A DNA stretch of 64,000 nt from the NCBI GenBank assembly GCA_020632695.1, contig JACKFB010000003.1, positions 186,001 to 250,000 of the forward strand. The letters are read 5' to 3'. Numbering within the stretch: position 1 is the stretch's first letter; the number at the start of each line of letters is the position of its first letter. The stretch is from Deltaproteobacteria bacterium. GTDB taxonomy: Bacteria; Myxococcota_A; UBA9042; PHBI01; JACKFB01. Shown in pieces: positions 16,537 through 25,108 of this stretch. Both the position numbers and the translations under genes were made by a program. The notes under the pieces are model-generated. The model saw nothing but the letters and a program-made list of their open reading frames with translations, was not told the DNA's origin and searched no databases.

Positions 16537-16998
16537 TCAGTCGAGCAGCGCCTCGACGAGCGCGTCCACCGCCTCGACGTCCGTGTCGGGGTGGGTCGCG
16601 TAGCCGTGCGCTCCGGCCGAGGCCACGGCGGTCGGGCGATCACAGGTGTTCAGGCACGCGACGGCGACCACGTCGAAGGCCGGAAGCCCCGCCTCGAGCC
16701 GCCGGGCGCGCAGCTCCAGGAAGCGCTCGAGCACCGGGACGGCCCCCCAGGCCTGGCAGCCCCCCGTGCACACGCGCACGGTCAGCGCGCTCTGCCCCTG
16801 CCAGTCGATGTCCGGGTCGACGCTGGCCGCCACCCAGGCGTGGCTCGCCGGCACGCCGGCCTCGTCGGCGGCTTCTTCGAGCATCGCGGGGGTCACCGGG
16901 CCCCCATCGCGGCGCTCGTCGATGGCGTCGCTGAGGTCCCAGATCACCTCCAGGTCCAGCGGCTCATGGGTGGGCGTGCGGTCGGGCGCGAGTGGCAT
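16537..16998 (-). CDS. Thioredoxin-like [2Fe-2S] protein (NuoE/ferredoxin family)
   Basis: This 153-aa protein resembles the NuoE/thioredoxin-like ferredoxin family. An N-terminal helical bundle (VTPAMLEEAADEAGVPASHAW) precedes a fold with four cysteines, Cys77 and Cys81 (VCTGGCQAWG) and Cys115 and Cys119 (ACLNTCDRP), as expected for a [2Fe-2S] cluster. NuoE normally has a four-residue gap in the first pair, whereas this has three, so it is more likely a stand-alone relative. No NuoF or hydrogenase subunit is adjacent, so its electron partner is unknown. The start at 16998 is well supported: AAGGAGG lies 5 nt upstream. It diverges from argC. Confidence 0.82.
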   Translation of the reverse strand: MPLAPDRTPTHEPLDLEVIWDLSDAIDERRDGGPVTPAMLEEAADEAGVPASHAWVAASVDPDIDWQGQSALTVRVCTGGCQAWGAVPVLERFLELRARRLEAGLPAFDVVAVACLNTCDRPTAVASAGAHGYATHPDTDVEAVDALVEALLD

Positions 16999-17065
16999 GG
17001 GGGCCTCCTTGCGAAGCATCTTGCCGCCGCGGCCGCGCTCGGACAAGCTGCGCCCGATTCCGCGA

Positions 17066-17100
17066 TTGCATGGTTATGCACCGACGTGTATAAACATGCA
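17066..17100 (+). promoter_or_regulatory. argC promoter overlapping two ARG boxes
   Basis: TTGCAT (17066-17071) and TATAAA (17089-17094) are 17 bp apart, a good sigma70 promoter that would start transcription near 17101, only 15 nt before the argC ATG. Two 14-bp inverted repeats cover both promoter elements: TGCATGGTTATGCA (17067-17080) and TGTATAAACATGCA (17087-17100), 20 bp centre to centre. Their 5+4+5 geometry equals the known ARG box (TGAAT-4-ATTCA), and the TGCAT arm is known from actinobacterial boxes. Arginine-dependent repression by an ArgR-type hexamer is the natural inference. Confidence 0.75.
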
Positions 17101-17115
17101 TCACCCGGAGGGGGC

Positions 17116-18132
17116 ATGGGCTATCGCGTCGGAATCGCAGGTATTACCGGTTACACCGGCGTGGAGCTGGTGCGCCTGGCAGCGTCGCACCCGGAGCTGG
17201 AGGTCGTGCTGGGCGCCGCCGGGGCCTCCGCCGGCCAGCCGCTGAGCACCAGCTGGCCCGGCCTCCAGGGTCTCACCGAGCTGGACGTCGAGTCGATCGA
17301 TCCGGAGCGGCTGGCCGCCTGCGACGTGGTCTTCCTGGCGCTCCCCCACGGCCACGCCGCCCGCCTCGCGCCCCAGCTCGTCGACGCGGGCGTCCTCGTC
17401 GTCGACCTCGGCGCCGACTTCCGCCTCCGCGACCCCGAAGCCTACGCCCGCTACTACGGCCTGACCCACCCCTGCCCGGAGCGCCTGCCCACGGCCGTCT
17501 ACGGCCTGCCCGAGCTGACCCGCGGCCAGCTCGCCCAGGCCCGCCTCATCGCCAACCCGGGCTGCTACCCCACCGCCGTCACCCTGGCGGCGCTCCCCCT
17601 GGTCGAGGCCGGGCTGGTCTCGACGCCGCTGGTCGCCTCCTGCGTCTCCGGGGTCTCCGGCGCCGGCCGCTCGCCCGGCCCGCGCAACATCTTCTGCGAG
17701 ACCCACGACAGCGCGCGGCCCTACGGCATCGCCGGCGCGCACCGCCACACGCCCGAGATCGAGCAGAACCTCGGCTGCCAGGTGGTGTTCTCGCCGCACC
17801 TCGTCCCCATGAACCGCGGCATGATCGCCACCGTCCACGCGCGCCTCGCCCGCCCGATCGCGGCCGCCGAGCTCCAGGAGCTCTACGCCACCCGCTACGC
17901 CGACGAGCCGATGGTGCAGATGCGACAGGACGCGCCGGGCACCGCCGACGTGCGCTGCTCCAACCGGGCGCACGTCCACGTCGCCCTGGACGCGGAGCGC
18001 GCCACCGTCACGGCGGTGGCCGTCATCGACAACCTGATGAAGGGAGCAGCCGGTCAGGCCGTCCAGGCCATGAACGTGGCCCTGGGGCTGCCCGAGGGCC
18101 TGGGCCTCCCCCTCCACCCGGTGATGATATGA
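17116..18132 (+). CDS. argC: N-acetyl-gamma-glutamyl-phosphate reductase
   Basis: ArgC reduces N-acetylglutamyl phosphate to the semialdehyde with NADPH in arginine synthesis. The 338-aa protein has the nucleotide-binding start GIAGITGYTGVELVRL, ALPHGHAA, the catalytic cysteine Cys150 in ANPGCYPTAV, SGVSGAGR and HRHTPEIEQ, all diagnostic. The ATG at 17116 follows GGAGGGGG directly. It is the first gene of a four-gene operon; its stop overlaps the next start (ATGA). The short leader and the ARG boxes upstream suggest control at transcription initiation. Confidence 0.97.
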   Translation: MGYRVGIAGITGYTGVELVRLAASHPELEVVLGAAGASAGQPLSTSWPGLQGLTELDVESIDPERLAACDVVFLALPHGHAARLAPQLVDAGVLVVDLGADFRLRDPEAYARYYGLTHPCPERLPTAVYGLPELTRGQLAQARLIANPGCYPTAVTLAALPLVEAGLVSTPLVASCVSGVSGAGRSPGPRNIFCETHDSARPYGIAGAHRHTPEIEQNLGCQVVFSPHLVPMNRGMIATVHARLARPIAAAELQELYATRYADEPMVQMRQDAPGTADVRCSNRAHVHVALDAERATVTAVAVIDNLMKGAAGQAVQAMNVALGLPEGLGLPLHPVMI

Positions 18133-18668
18133 AGCCCGCCCTCACGGTGCGCGCGGCCCGCTCCGCCGACATCCGTGCCATCGAAGCCCTGATGGCGCCC
18201 GAGGTGCGCGCCGGCAAGCTCTTGCCGCGCCGCGTGCGCGCCGAGGACTTCCTGGTGGCCTGCGCCGGTCGCCGCCTGGTGGGCGCGGTCGGCGTCAGCG
18301 CGGTGACCGGCCACACCGCCGAGCTCGGATCGCTGGTCGTCGCGCGGCGCGGCCTGGGCATCGGGCGCGCCCTGGTCGAGGCGGCGATGGCCGAGGCCTC
18401 CGCGCGCGGTCTGGACACCGTCATCGCGCTCAGCGACGCGCCCGAGTTCTTCGAGCGCTGCGGCTTCGAGCGCGCCGCCGACACGCCCTGGCTGCGCGCC
18501 CGCGCCGCCATCGGCCTGGGCGCCGCCGTCGCGCTGCACACCGACGCCGACCTCGGCGCCGCCTCCTCTGCCCGCTCCCAGGTGTGCGCCGCGTGTGACC
18601 GCCTGGCCGCCTGCCGCCAGTCCCTGCTGGTGCGCCGCACCACCGTCATGGCCCGGAGCCACGCATGA
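18129..18668 (+). CDS. GNAT N-acetyltransferase, probable N-acetylglutamate synthase
   Basis: This 179-aa GNAT protein has the acetyl-CoA motif A (GSLVVARRGLGIGRALVEAA, about residues 67-86) and the substrate-side EFFERCGFERA. Its position between argC and argJ, with 4-nt overlaps on both sides, and its resemblance to the short, kinase-less ArgA-type acetyltransferases argue that it makes N-acetylglutamate, topping up the acetyl cycle that ArgJ runs. A Cys-rich C-terminal tail (CAAC...C, about 155-164) is an addition; a metal or regulatory role is possible but unproven. The exact substrate is inferred from context. Confidence 0.85.
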   Translation: MKPALTVRAARSADIRAIEALMAPEVRAGKLLPRRVRAEDFLVACAGRRLVGAVGVSAVTGHTAELGSLVVARRGLGIGRALVEAAMAEASARGLDTVIALSDAPEFFERCGFERAADTPWLRARAAIGLGAAVALHTDADLGAASSARSQVCAACDRLAACRQSLLVRRTTVMARSHA

Positions 18669-19873
18669 CCGAACCCCTCGCCCCACCCGTACGCCCCCCG
18701 CTCGCCGAGCTCGACCCCGAGCTCACCTGGTCCGACGTGGCCGGCACCCGCGTGGGCGTCACCTCCGCGGGCATGTACGGGCGCCCCCGCGACGACGTCA
18801 CGGTGCTCGTCGCGCCCGGCACGGCGGCCGCCCTCACCACGCGCTCGTCGGCCGCCTCAGCACCCTGCCGCTGGACCCGCGCCCGGGTGCCCGGACCCTG
18901 CGACGCCGTGGTGATCAACGCCGGCAACTCCAACGCCGCCACCGGTCCCGAGGGCGAGGCGGCCGTGCAGCGCACCGCCGAGGCCGCCGCCCGCGTCCTG
19001 GGCACCACGCCCGAGGCCGTGCTGGTCTGCTCCACCGGCGTCATCGGCGTGCCGCTGCCGCTCGACCGCCTGCTCCCCGGCGTCGAGCGCGCCGCCGGCA
19101 GCCTGGACGCCGACGCCACCCGCGCAGCCCACGCCATCCTGACCACCGACCTGGTCCCCAAGCAGGCGGGCGCCCGCGCGGGCGGCCTCAGCGTCGCCGG
19201 CTTCGCCAAGGGCTCCGGCATGATCCACCCCAACATGGGCACGATGCTTGCCTTCGTCGCCACCGACGCCCAGGTGGAGGCCGCCGATCTCCAGAAGCTG
19301 CTGGGCGAGATCGCCGACCGCACCTTCAACTGCGTGACGGTGGACGGAGACACCTCCACCAGCGACACCCTCATCGTGCAGGCCACGGGCAAGGGGCTCG
19401 ACGCCCGCCCGGGGATGCCCGGCCGCGCCGAGCTGGCGAGCGCGCTCGAGGCCGTGTGCCGCGAGCTGAGCCGCATGATCGCCCGCGACGGCGAGGGAGC
19501 CGAGCACCTGCTGCACGTGCTGATCCAGGGCACCGAGAGCGACGCGATCGCCCGCGAGGCGGCCCGCGCGGTGTGCGTCTCGCCCCTGGTGAAGACGGCG
19601 GTCTACGGGCGTGACCCCAACTGGGGCCGCGTCGTCGGCGCGCTCGGGAAGGCGGGCGTGGCCGGGCTGGACGTCCTGGATCTCGACTTCGCTGGCGTCC
19701 CCGTGTTGCGTGCCGGTCGCCCCCTGGACTTCGATGAGGCGGCGGCCTCGGCCGCCCTGGCGCAGCCCGAGGTGACCATCCACGCGCGGCTCCCCGGTCC
19801 TGGCCTCGGCGAGGCCTGGGGCTGCGACCTCACCCCCGGATACGTGAGCATCAATGCCGACTACCGTAGTTAG
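18665..19873 (+). CDS. argJ: Glutamate N-acetyltransferase / ornithine acetyltransferase
   Basis: ArgJ transfers the acetyl group from N-acetylornithine to glutamate, releasing ornithine. The 402-aa precursor cleaves itself before a threonine nucleophile, here Thr193 in KGSGMIHPNMGTMLAF. Other markers are NAGNSNAATG, the long VLVCSTGVIG stretch, TFNCVTVDGDTSTSDT and VYGRDPNWGRVVGA. Whether the enzyme is mono- or bifunctional cannot be told by eye; the GNAT gene next door could supply the anaplerotic activity. The start overlaps the preceding stop (ATGA) and the end overlaps argB by 20 nt, indicating strong translational coupling. Confidence 0.96.
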   Translation: MTEPLAPPVRPPLAELDPELTWSDVAGTRVGVTSAGMYGRPRDDVTVLVAPGTAAALTTRSSAASAPCRWTRARVPGPCDAVVINAGNSNAATGPEGEAAVQRTAEAAARVLGTTPEAVLVCSTGVIGVPLPLDRLLPGVERAAGSLDADATRAAHAILTTDLVPKQAGARAGGLSVAGFAKGSGMIHPNMGTMLAFVATDAQVEAADLQKLLGEIADRTFNCVTVDGDTSTSDTLIVQATGKGLDARPGMPGRAELASALEAVCRELSRMIARDGEGAEHLLHVLIQGTESDAIAREAARAVCVSPLVKTAVYGRDPNWGRVVGALGKAGVAGLDVLDLDFAGVPVLRAGRPLDFDEAAASAALAQPEVTIHARLPGPGLGEAWGCDLTPGYVSINADYRS

Positions 19874-20729
19874 CGCGCTGGTCGAGGCGCTGCCCCACGT
19901 GCAGGCGTGGGCGGGGCGCACCGTGGTCATCAAGTACGGCGGCGCGGCGATGACCTCGCCCGAGCTGGCCGCCGCCGTCACGCAGGATCTGGTGCTGCTG
20001 CGTGCCATCGACGTGAAGGTGGTGCTGGTCCACGGCGGCGGAAACGCCGTCTCCGAGATGGGGCGCAAGCTGGGCATCGAGCCGCGCTTCATCGACGGCC
20101 TGCGGGTGACCGACGAGCAGACGATGCGGGTCGCGCAGATGGTGCAGGTGGGCGGGATCTCGCGCGACATCGTCGCCGACATCGGGCGCCGCGGCGGCCG
20201 CGCCATCAGCCTCAGCGGCCACGACGGCGGGGGCTGGTTGCGGGCGACGCCCCGGCGGCACCGCTCGCGCGAGAGCGGCAACGAGGTGGACCTGGGGCGC
20301 GTGGGGGACATGACCTCGGTCGACGCGCGGCTCATCCGTGGCGTGCTGAAGGCGCGCCTCATCCCGGTGGTCGCGCCGGTGGCCGTGGACGACTCGATGG
20401 CCTCGCTCAACGTCAACGCCGACGCGGTCGCCACCGCCGTCGCCTCGGCGCTCTCCGCCGACAAGCTCATCTTCCTGACCGACGTCGACGGGATCCGCGG
20501 ACCCGGCGGCGCCATCCGCTCCGAGGTCTCGGCCAGCGAGCTGCGCGGCTGGATCGCCGACGGGACCGTCAGCGGCGGCATGATCCCCAAGGCGGAGGCC
20601 TGCCTGGCGGCCGTGGACGCGGGCGTGCGCCTGGTCACGGTGGCCGACGGCCGCGTGATGCACGCGCCGCTGGTCGAGCTGCTCACGGACAAGGGCGTCG
20701 GCACCATGGTGGTCGCCGACGCGCCCTGA
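19854..20729 (+). CDS. argB: Acetylglutamate kinase
   Basis: ArgB phosphorylates N-acetylglutamate. The 291-aa protein has VVIKYGGAAM at the N-terminus, VLVHGGGNAVSEMGRKLG, FIDGLRVTDEQTM, SLNVNADAVATAVA, LIFLTDVDGI and GGMIPKAEACLAAVDAGV, matching the amino-acid-kinase family. There is no long N-terminal helix of the kind that marks arginine-inhibited hexameric enzymes (the chain begins only about 20 residues before the core), although FIDGLRVTDE is also found in the sensitive type, so feedback control is open. An Arg-rich insertion (about 140-148) is unusual. It is the last gene of the operon and converges on the amidohydrolase gene 24 nt away. Confidence 0.96.
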   Translation: MPTTVVSALVEALPHVQAWAGRTVVIKYGGAAMTSPELAAAVTQDLVLLRAIDVKVVLVHGGGNAVSEMGRKLGIEPRFIDGLRVTDEQTMRVAQMVQVGGISRDIVADIGRRGGRAISLSGHDGGGWLRATPRRHRSRESGNEVDLGRVGDMTSVDARLIRGVLKARLIPVVAPVAVDDSMASLNVNADAVATAVASALSADKLIFLTDVDGIRGPGGAIRSEVSASELRGWIADGTVSGGMIPKAEACLAAVDAGVRLVTVADGRVMHAPLVELLTDKGVGTMVVADAP

Positions 20730-20750
20730 GCGCGCCGAGCGTCGGGCGCT
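20729..20750. terminator. Compact hairpin at the end of the arginine operon
   Basis: AGCGC-g-CCGA (20729-20738) pairs with TCGG-GCGCT (20742-20750), a 9-bp stem with one bulged G and a 3-nt loop, filling the 24-nt gap between converging argB and the amidohydrolase gene. No U-tract follows on either strand. Confidence 0.45.
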
Positions 20751-20753
20751 GGA

Positions 20754-21911
20754 TCAGGGGCTGAGCTTCAGCAGGCGCGCGGCGTTGTCGTAGTAGACAT
20801 CGCTGAGCACGTCGTCCGGCAGGTCGATGGCGTCGATGGTCCAGCGCCCCTGGATGGGCGTGGGGTGCGGGATGCCCCGCTCCTTGCCCTCGAAGAAGCG
20901 CCAGTGGGCGTCGTAGAAGGGCTTCACGTCGGCCATCGTCGGCTCGTCGGCGCCGGTGGAGCCCAGCATGATCCCCTGGCTGGACAGCCCCAGATCGGTG
21001 CCGAAGAGGATGCGCTTGCGGTATTTGATGAAGAAGGCGCGCACCGCGTCCGGCGGGTGGCGCCCGATCTCGCCCAGGCGCGCGGCCGTGTCGATGACCA
21101 CGTTCGGGTAGGTGTCCAAGAGCTTCGTCACGTAGTCGAGGTCCTCGGAGTTGCTGCCGAAGTGCACGCAGATGAAGGTGGTCTCCGGATGCTTCGCCAC
21201 CATGCGGTCGCGCTCGGCGAGCAGCACGGCCCGCGGCGGGATGCTGCCGTCGGCGTAGGACCAGCCCGGGTGCACCGAGAGCTCGTCGTAGCGCTCGTTG
21301 GCCGGCGTCACCGGCTCCCAGAAGGCCTTGGGATCGCCGGTGTGGATGGCCACCGGCACCCCCAACTCGCCCGCCTTCGACCACAGCGGATCCAGCTCGG
21401 GCCAGTCCACGGGCACCCGCTGTCCCTGGGCGTCCGGCAGCCCGATGCCGAGGATCTTGGCGATCTTCAGCCCGCGGAAGCCGTGCTCCTTCACCGCCCG
21501 CTCCAGCGCCTCGGCCTCCCGGCGTCCGAAGTCGGGCGCCGTCGCTCCGCGCCAGTTGGGCGTGTAGAAGTTGATGAGCCCCGGCAGGCGCTGCGCCATG
21601 GCCTCGCTGATCTCGAGGCCGCGCCCGAAGGAGCCGCCGGAGAGGTTCACCACGGCCGCCAGCCCGTTGTCGCGCATGATCTCGGCGAGCCGCTCCAGAC
21701 CCGAGGGCATGATGTGCGTATGCATATCCAGCACCATCGGGCGGCTGTAGCCTGGACGCCACGGCGGTCCCGCGGGCTTTGCTGCGGCGCTTTCTTTCGC
21801 GTCGGCGCCCGAGGCCTCATCATGGAGCGGCGCGCCGCAGGTGCCCCCGCATCCCGCGAGCGTGAGGAGCCCTCCCAGCATCACGGCCGCCCTTCGAAGT
21901 CCTCCGGCCAT
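20754..21911 (-). CDS. Amidohydrolase-family lipoprotein
   Basis: From the ATG at 21911 the chain begins MAGGLRRAAVMLGGLLTLAGC, a lipoprotein signal with lipobox LAGC, so the enzyme is probably membrane-anchored on the outer side. The rest is an amidohydrolase-2 (PF04909-type) TIM barrel: DMHTHIMPSG with the HxH metal pair, RGLKIAK, VAIHTGDP, ICVHFGSN and RILFGTDLGLS with the late Asp. Length 385 aa. Family members include decarboxylases and lactone hydrolases; the substrate here is unknown. An ATG 12 codons upstream (21947) is possible. Export of an amidohydrolase-2 protein as a lipoprotein is uncommon. It diverges from the MBL hydrolase gene. Confidence 0.87.
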   Translation of the reverse strand: MAGGLRRAAVMLGGLLTLAGCGGTCGAPLHDEASGADAKESAAAKPAGPPWRPGYSRPMVLDMHTHIMPSGLERLAEIMRDNGLAAVVNLSGGSFGRGLEISEAMAQRLPGLINFYTPNWRGATAPDFGRREAEALERAVKEHGFRGLKIAKILGIGLPDAQGQRVPVDWPELDPLWSKAGELGVPVAIHTGDPKAFWEPVTPANERYDELSVHPGWSYADGSIPPRAVLLAERDRMVAKHPETTFICVHFGSNSEDLDYVTKLLDTYPNVVIDTAARLGEIGRHPPDAVRAFFIKYRKRILFGTDLGLSSQGIMLGSTGADEPTMADVKPFYDAHWRFFEGKERGIPHPTPIQGRWTIDAIDLPDDVLSDVYYDNAARLLKLSP

Positions 21912-21974
21912 CCATCCCCCGTTCTGCGGCCGCGAGACCGTCGCCATCGTGCTCGGTGGCGCCCCTCGCGCCGA

Positions 21975-22003
21975 CTTTCATTCTAGGCGTCGCCAGCTAT
22001 ACT
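21975..22003 (+). promoter_or_regulatory. Putative promoter of the MBL hydrolase gene
   Basis: TATACT (21998-22003) matches the -10 consensus at five of six positions; CTTTCA lies 17 bp upstream as a weak -35. Transcription would start about 25 nt before the ATG at 22038. Confidence 0.4.
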
Positions 22004-22037
22004 CACAACGCGCGAATCCTCCGAGGGACCACGGCGT

Positions 22038-22922
22038 ATGGCGGATCGAGAGCAGGCCTTCCTCATTCGCTTCTGGGGGGTTCGGGGAAGCATCCCCACG
22101 CCGGGCCCGGAGACGGTGCGCTATGGAGGCAACACCACCTGCATCGAGGTGCGCTGCGACGACGTGACCCTGATGATCGACTCAGGGACCGGCGCGCGGC
22201 GCTTCGGGCGGCGTCTGCTCCGCGATCAGCCGACGGGGACCGTCCGGATCGCGCTGATCTTCAGCCACCTGCACCTCGACCACGTGCAGGGCTTCCCCTT
22301 CTTCGCGCCGATCTACGAGGCGCGGACGCACCTCGACATCTACAGCGCGACCCCGGCCGAGTCGACGACCCAGGGCGCGCTGGACTCACAGATGGCCTAC
22401 CCGTCCTTCCCCATCGGGTTGGCCAACCTGGCCGCCAAGCTGGAGTTCCACACGGTCGAGCGCGACGGCAGCTTCGAGGTGGGCGGCGTGCGCGTGTCCA
22501 CCTGCCCGCTCTCCCACCCCGGCGGCTCGATGGCGATCCGCATCGATCACCGCGGCAAGAGCTTCGTGCAGGCCTCGGACATCGAGCACGGCGACGGCCC
22601 GGCGCCCGAGCTGGTGGCGCTGTCGCGCGGCGCCGACTTCCTCAGCTACGACACCACCTACGTGGACGGTGAGGAGTACGAGCGCCACCGCGGCTGGGGC
22701 CACAGCACGTGGCGGGAGGGGCTCGCCGTGGCGCGGGCCGCGGGGGTGAAGCGCTTCATCGCGTTCCACCACGAGCCCAGCCACGACGACGCCTTCATGG
22801 ACCGGGTCGCCGCGGAGCTGCGCGCCGCCGACCCGAACGCGGTGGTAGCCGTCGAGGGGATGACCATCGACATGCTGACCGGCGACGTGAGCTACGAGGC
22901 CCGCGAGCCGGAGACGAGCTGA
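22038..22922 (+). CDS. MBL-fold metallohydrolase
   Basis: The 294-aa protein opens with FWGVRGSIPTPGPETVRYGG and NTTCIEV, the signature of the PhnP/phosphodiesterase-like branch of the metallo-beta-lactamase superfamily. The metal motif SHLHLDH (His77, His79, Asp81, His82) is intact, with further ligands in LSHPGGS, ASDIEH and FHHEPSH. These proteins cleave phosphodiesters or related bonds; the substrate is unknown. The likely two-gene unit with the CvpA-family gene 43 nt downstream gives no strong clue. Confidence 0.92.
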   Translation: MADREQAFLIRFWGVRGSIPTPGPETVRYGGNTTCIEVRCDDVTLMIDSGTGARRFGRRLLRDQPTGTVRIALIFSHLHLDHVQGFPFFAPIYEARTHLDIYSATPAESTTQGALDSQMAYPSFPIGLANLAAKLEFHTVERDGSFEVGGVRVSTCPLSHPGGSMAIRIDHRGKSFVQASDIEHGDGPAPELVALSRGADFLSYDTTYVDGEEYERHRGWGHSTWREGLAVARAAGVKRFIAFHHEPSHDDAFMDRVAAELRAADPNAVVAVEGMTIDMLTGDVSYEAREPETS

Positions 22923-22965
22923 CGCGAAGGCGACGGGGGCGTGGCCTCCGGAGAGGGGGGAAGCC

Positions 22966-23514
22966 GTGGTCCTGGATATCGCCGCCGTCGTCCTGGCCCT
23001 GCTCTGGGGGGTGGTCGGCTACTACGTCGGGGTCATCAAGCAGGGCAGCCGCATCATCCCCATCCTCGTCGGCGGCTTCCTGGGCTGGGTGACCGCCGGC
23101 CCGCTGGCCGGCTTCGTGCTTCGGATGACCACCCACACCGAGCCCGAGACCGCCGTGGGCGGCTCCTTTCTCGGGGTCTTCCTGGTGGGCTTCGTCATCA
23201 CCTGGGTGGCCGTCGGTCGCCTGACCTCGGACATCAGCGACGCCGACGACCGCGGGCAGCTCGATCGCTTCCTCGGCTTCGCGGTCGGAGGCGCGGCCGG
23301 GTTGGTGATGGCCTTCGTCGTCACGGTGGGGCTGCTGAGCGTGACCGAGGGCTCCGGCAAGCCGCGCCTCGACTACGGGGCGAGCCGGATGGGGCGCCTG
23401 GCGCTCGAGCGCGACTTCCTGGCGGCCGCCACCGACAAGGTGGTCGCGGCCGAGGAGGAGCGCACCGGTGAGAAGCTGCGCGGCTTCGAGCGCTCGGACT
23501 GGGACGCCGAGTAG
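22966..23514 (+). CDS. CvpA-family membrane protein (copy 1)
   Basis: This 182-aa protein has four hydrophobic segments (about 3-20, 25-48, 60-80, 95-120) in the CvpA/colicin V production pattern and a hydrophilic C-terminal tail. The GTG start at 22966 is preceded by GAGAGGGGGG. It begins MVLDI, very like the second CvpA-family protein at 25200 (MALDI), so the window has two paralogues 1.7 kb apart. CvpA affects purF-linked secretion and envelope resistance in E. coli; the mechanism is poorly known. Confidence 0.8.
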   Translation: MVLDIAAVVLALLWGVVGYYVGVIKQGSRIIPILVGGFLGWVTAGPLAGFVLRMTTHTEPETAVGGSFLGVFLVGFVITWVAVGRLTSDISDADDRGQLDRFLGFAVGGAAGLVMAFVVTVGLLSVTEGSGKPRLDYGASRMGRLALERDFLAAATDKVVAAEEERTGEKLRGFERSDWDAE

Positions 23515-23557
23515 GGCGCTCGCTCGGGCCGGCGCACCTGCCGAAGGGGGCCGTCGC

Positions 23558-24220
23558 TCAGCCGCTGACCACGGCGGCGGCCGGCTCCGACGTGAACGCG
23601 GCGTGGAGCAGCCAGTAGGAGAGCAGCGCCAGCGCCGACCAGAGCAGCACCAGCGCCCCGTTGACCAGCCCGACGGCCCCGGCGAGGCGGCGCTGGTCCA
23701 CCCCGAGCATCGGGCCCACGCCCACCGCCAGCACGTAGAACGCGTAGGGCATCGCCAGCATCTCTGCCACCTGGGCGACCCAGGGCACGGGGACGACGGC
23801 CAGGCTGCCGGCGATGAAGAGCGGCGTCACGCCGTAGCCGGCGAAGGCCATGGAGCGGCGGAACGACGCGCTGCCGCCGCCGACGCCGCCGATGATGCTG
23901 GCGACGATGCCGAGCGCCACGGGCAGGAGAACCCAGGCGACCAGCGCCCCGGTCGCCTTGGAGATCGCGGCCGACAGGTCGACGTCGGGGTCGAGCAGGC
24001 CGCCCACGAAGTCGGCGCCCGAGCGCAGCACGATGAGCACCAGGAGGTGTGGCCAGAACACGACCCCCAGCGGCGGCGGCCCCGACTGCCGCATGCCCAC
24101 CCAGAAGCTCGAGGGGCGCATCATCACGCGCAGGATGCGGCCGACGAAGCGGCCGAAGGACTCGTCGCGCGCCTCGGGCACGCCGCCCTCGGGGGATTCC
24201 GTGAGCTCCGACTCGGACAT
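23558..24220 (-). CDS. Yip1-like integral membrane protein
   Basis: The 220-aa protein starts with an acidic cytoplasmic tail, then FGRFVGRILRVMMRPSSFW, typical of the entry to Yip1-domain proteins, followed by five hydrophobic segments (FWPHLLVLIVLRSG, LVAWVLLPVALGIVASIIGG, MAFAGYGVTPLFIAGSLAVV and two C-terminal helices). FAGYGVTPLF matches the conserved Yip1 core. Function in bacteria is not established. It converges on copy 1 of the CvpA family (43-nt gap) and diverges from the barrel protein gene. Confidence 0.75.
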   Translation of the reverse strand: MSESELTESPEGGVPEARDESFGRFVGRILRVMMRPSSFWVGMRQSGPPPLGVVFWPHLLVLIVLRSGADFVGGLLDPDVDLSAAISKATGALVAWVLLPVALGIVASIIGGVGGGSASFRRSMAFAGYGVTPLFIAGSLAVVPVPWVAQVAEMLAMPYAFYVLAVGVGPMLGVDQRRLAGAVGLVNGALVLLWSALALLSYWLLHAAFTSEPAAAVVSG

Positions 24221-24379
24221 GGGGTACCCCCCTCCACCAGCCGGGGTGGGCTGGGTGTCGCTTCACTCGGGCACGCCGGGCAGGCTGGCCTCGCGCGATT
24301 CGGTGCCCAGCATACCAGCGTGAATACCGAACGGTCGACCGCGTCAGGTCCTCCCAGCACGCCCTCGGGGAGACAGCTC

Positions 24380-25108
24380 ATGCCCAGCCCGCTCACCGTC
24401 TCGCGCCGCCTCGCGCTCGCGGCGCTGATCACCACCGCCCTGGCGCTGCCGGTGGCTGCCCACCCGGCGCCCTTTCCTCACAGCCACGACCCCCAGCACC
24501 CTCCGACCCGGCCGATGCAGCCGCCGCCCCGCAGCGCGCCCGCGCCGGTCTACGTCGAGGCCCCCGCCGAGGCCCCGCGCCCCTGGCGTCGCCCCATCTT
24601 CTATCTGGGGCTGGGCGGCATCGGCTCGGCCGTCACCTGCGACCCCGACAGCTCGCTCTCCTGCGCCATGGACGGCGGCGCCGGCCTCGAGCTCTTCCTG
24701 GGGTGGCGCGTCGGCGGCGTGCTGGGCATCGACCTGGACTGGACCACCAGCTTCCACGACGCCCCCAACAGCTTCGACCCCGGCATGCGCGCGGCGCTGA
24801 CCACCGTCGCCGCCAACTTCCGCTTCTTCCTGGTCCCGTCGTCGTATCGCATCGAGCCCTACGCGCTCTTCGGCATCGGCGGCACCGCGCTGAGCCGCGG
24901 CAACGGCGAGCTGCCCACCCTGACCGGCGCCAGCATCGACGCCGGCGCGGGCATCGACATCAACCTCAGCCGCCGCCTCACCCTCGGCATCAAGGGGAGC
25001 TGGCGCGGCGCCTGGCTTGCGGACCGCGAGACCTTCGCCTTCGACATCATCGAGAAGACCTTCCTCAGCACGCTCACCGCGGGCGCGCACGTGCGGGTGA
25101 ACTTCTGA
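24380..25108 (+). CDS. Exported outer-membrane beta-barrel protein
   Basis: The 242-aa product has a signal peptide (ALITTALALPVAAHPAP), a Pro/His-rich periplasmic stretch of about 50 residues, then alternating amphipathic strands (FYLGLGGIGSAVTC, GLELFLGWRVGG, LGIDLDWTTSF, YRIEPYALFGIGGTAL, LTLGIKGSWRGAW) ending in THVRVNF-like AHVRVNF with a terminal Phe, a usual BAM targeting signal. It resembles the OmpA/OmpW-like eight-strand class. The ATG at 24380 is the first that includes the signal peptide. Function is unknown. Confidence 0.8.
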   Translation: MPSPLTVSRRLALAALITTALALPVAAHPAPFPHSHDPQHPPTRPMQPPPRSAPAPVYVEAPAEAPRPWRRPIFYLGLGGIGSAVTCDPDSSLSCAMDGGAGLELFLGWRVGGVLGIDLDWTTSFHDAPNSFDPGMRAALTTVAANFRFFLVPSSYRIEPYALFGIGGTALSRGNGELPTLTGASIDAGAGIDINLSRRLTLGIKGSWRGAWLADRETFAFDIIEKTFLSTLTAGAHVRVNF

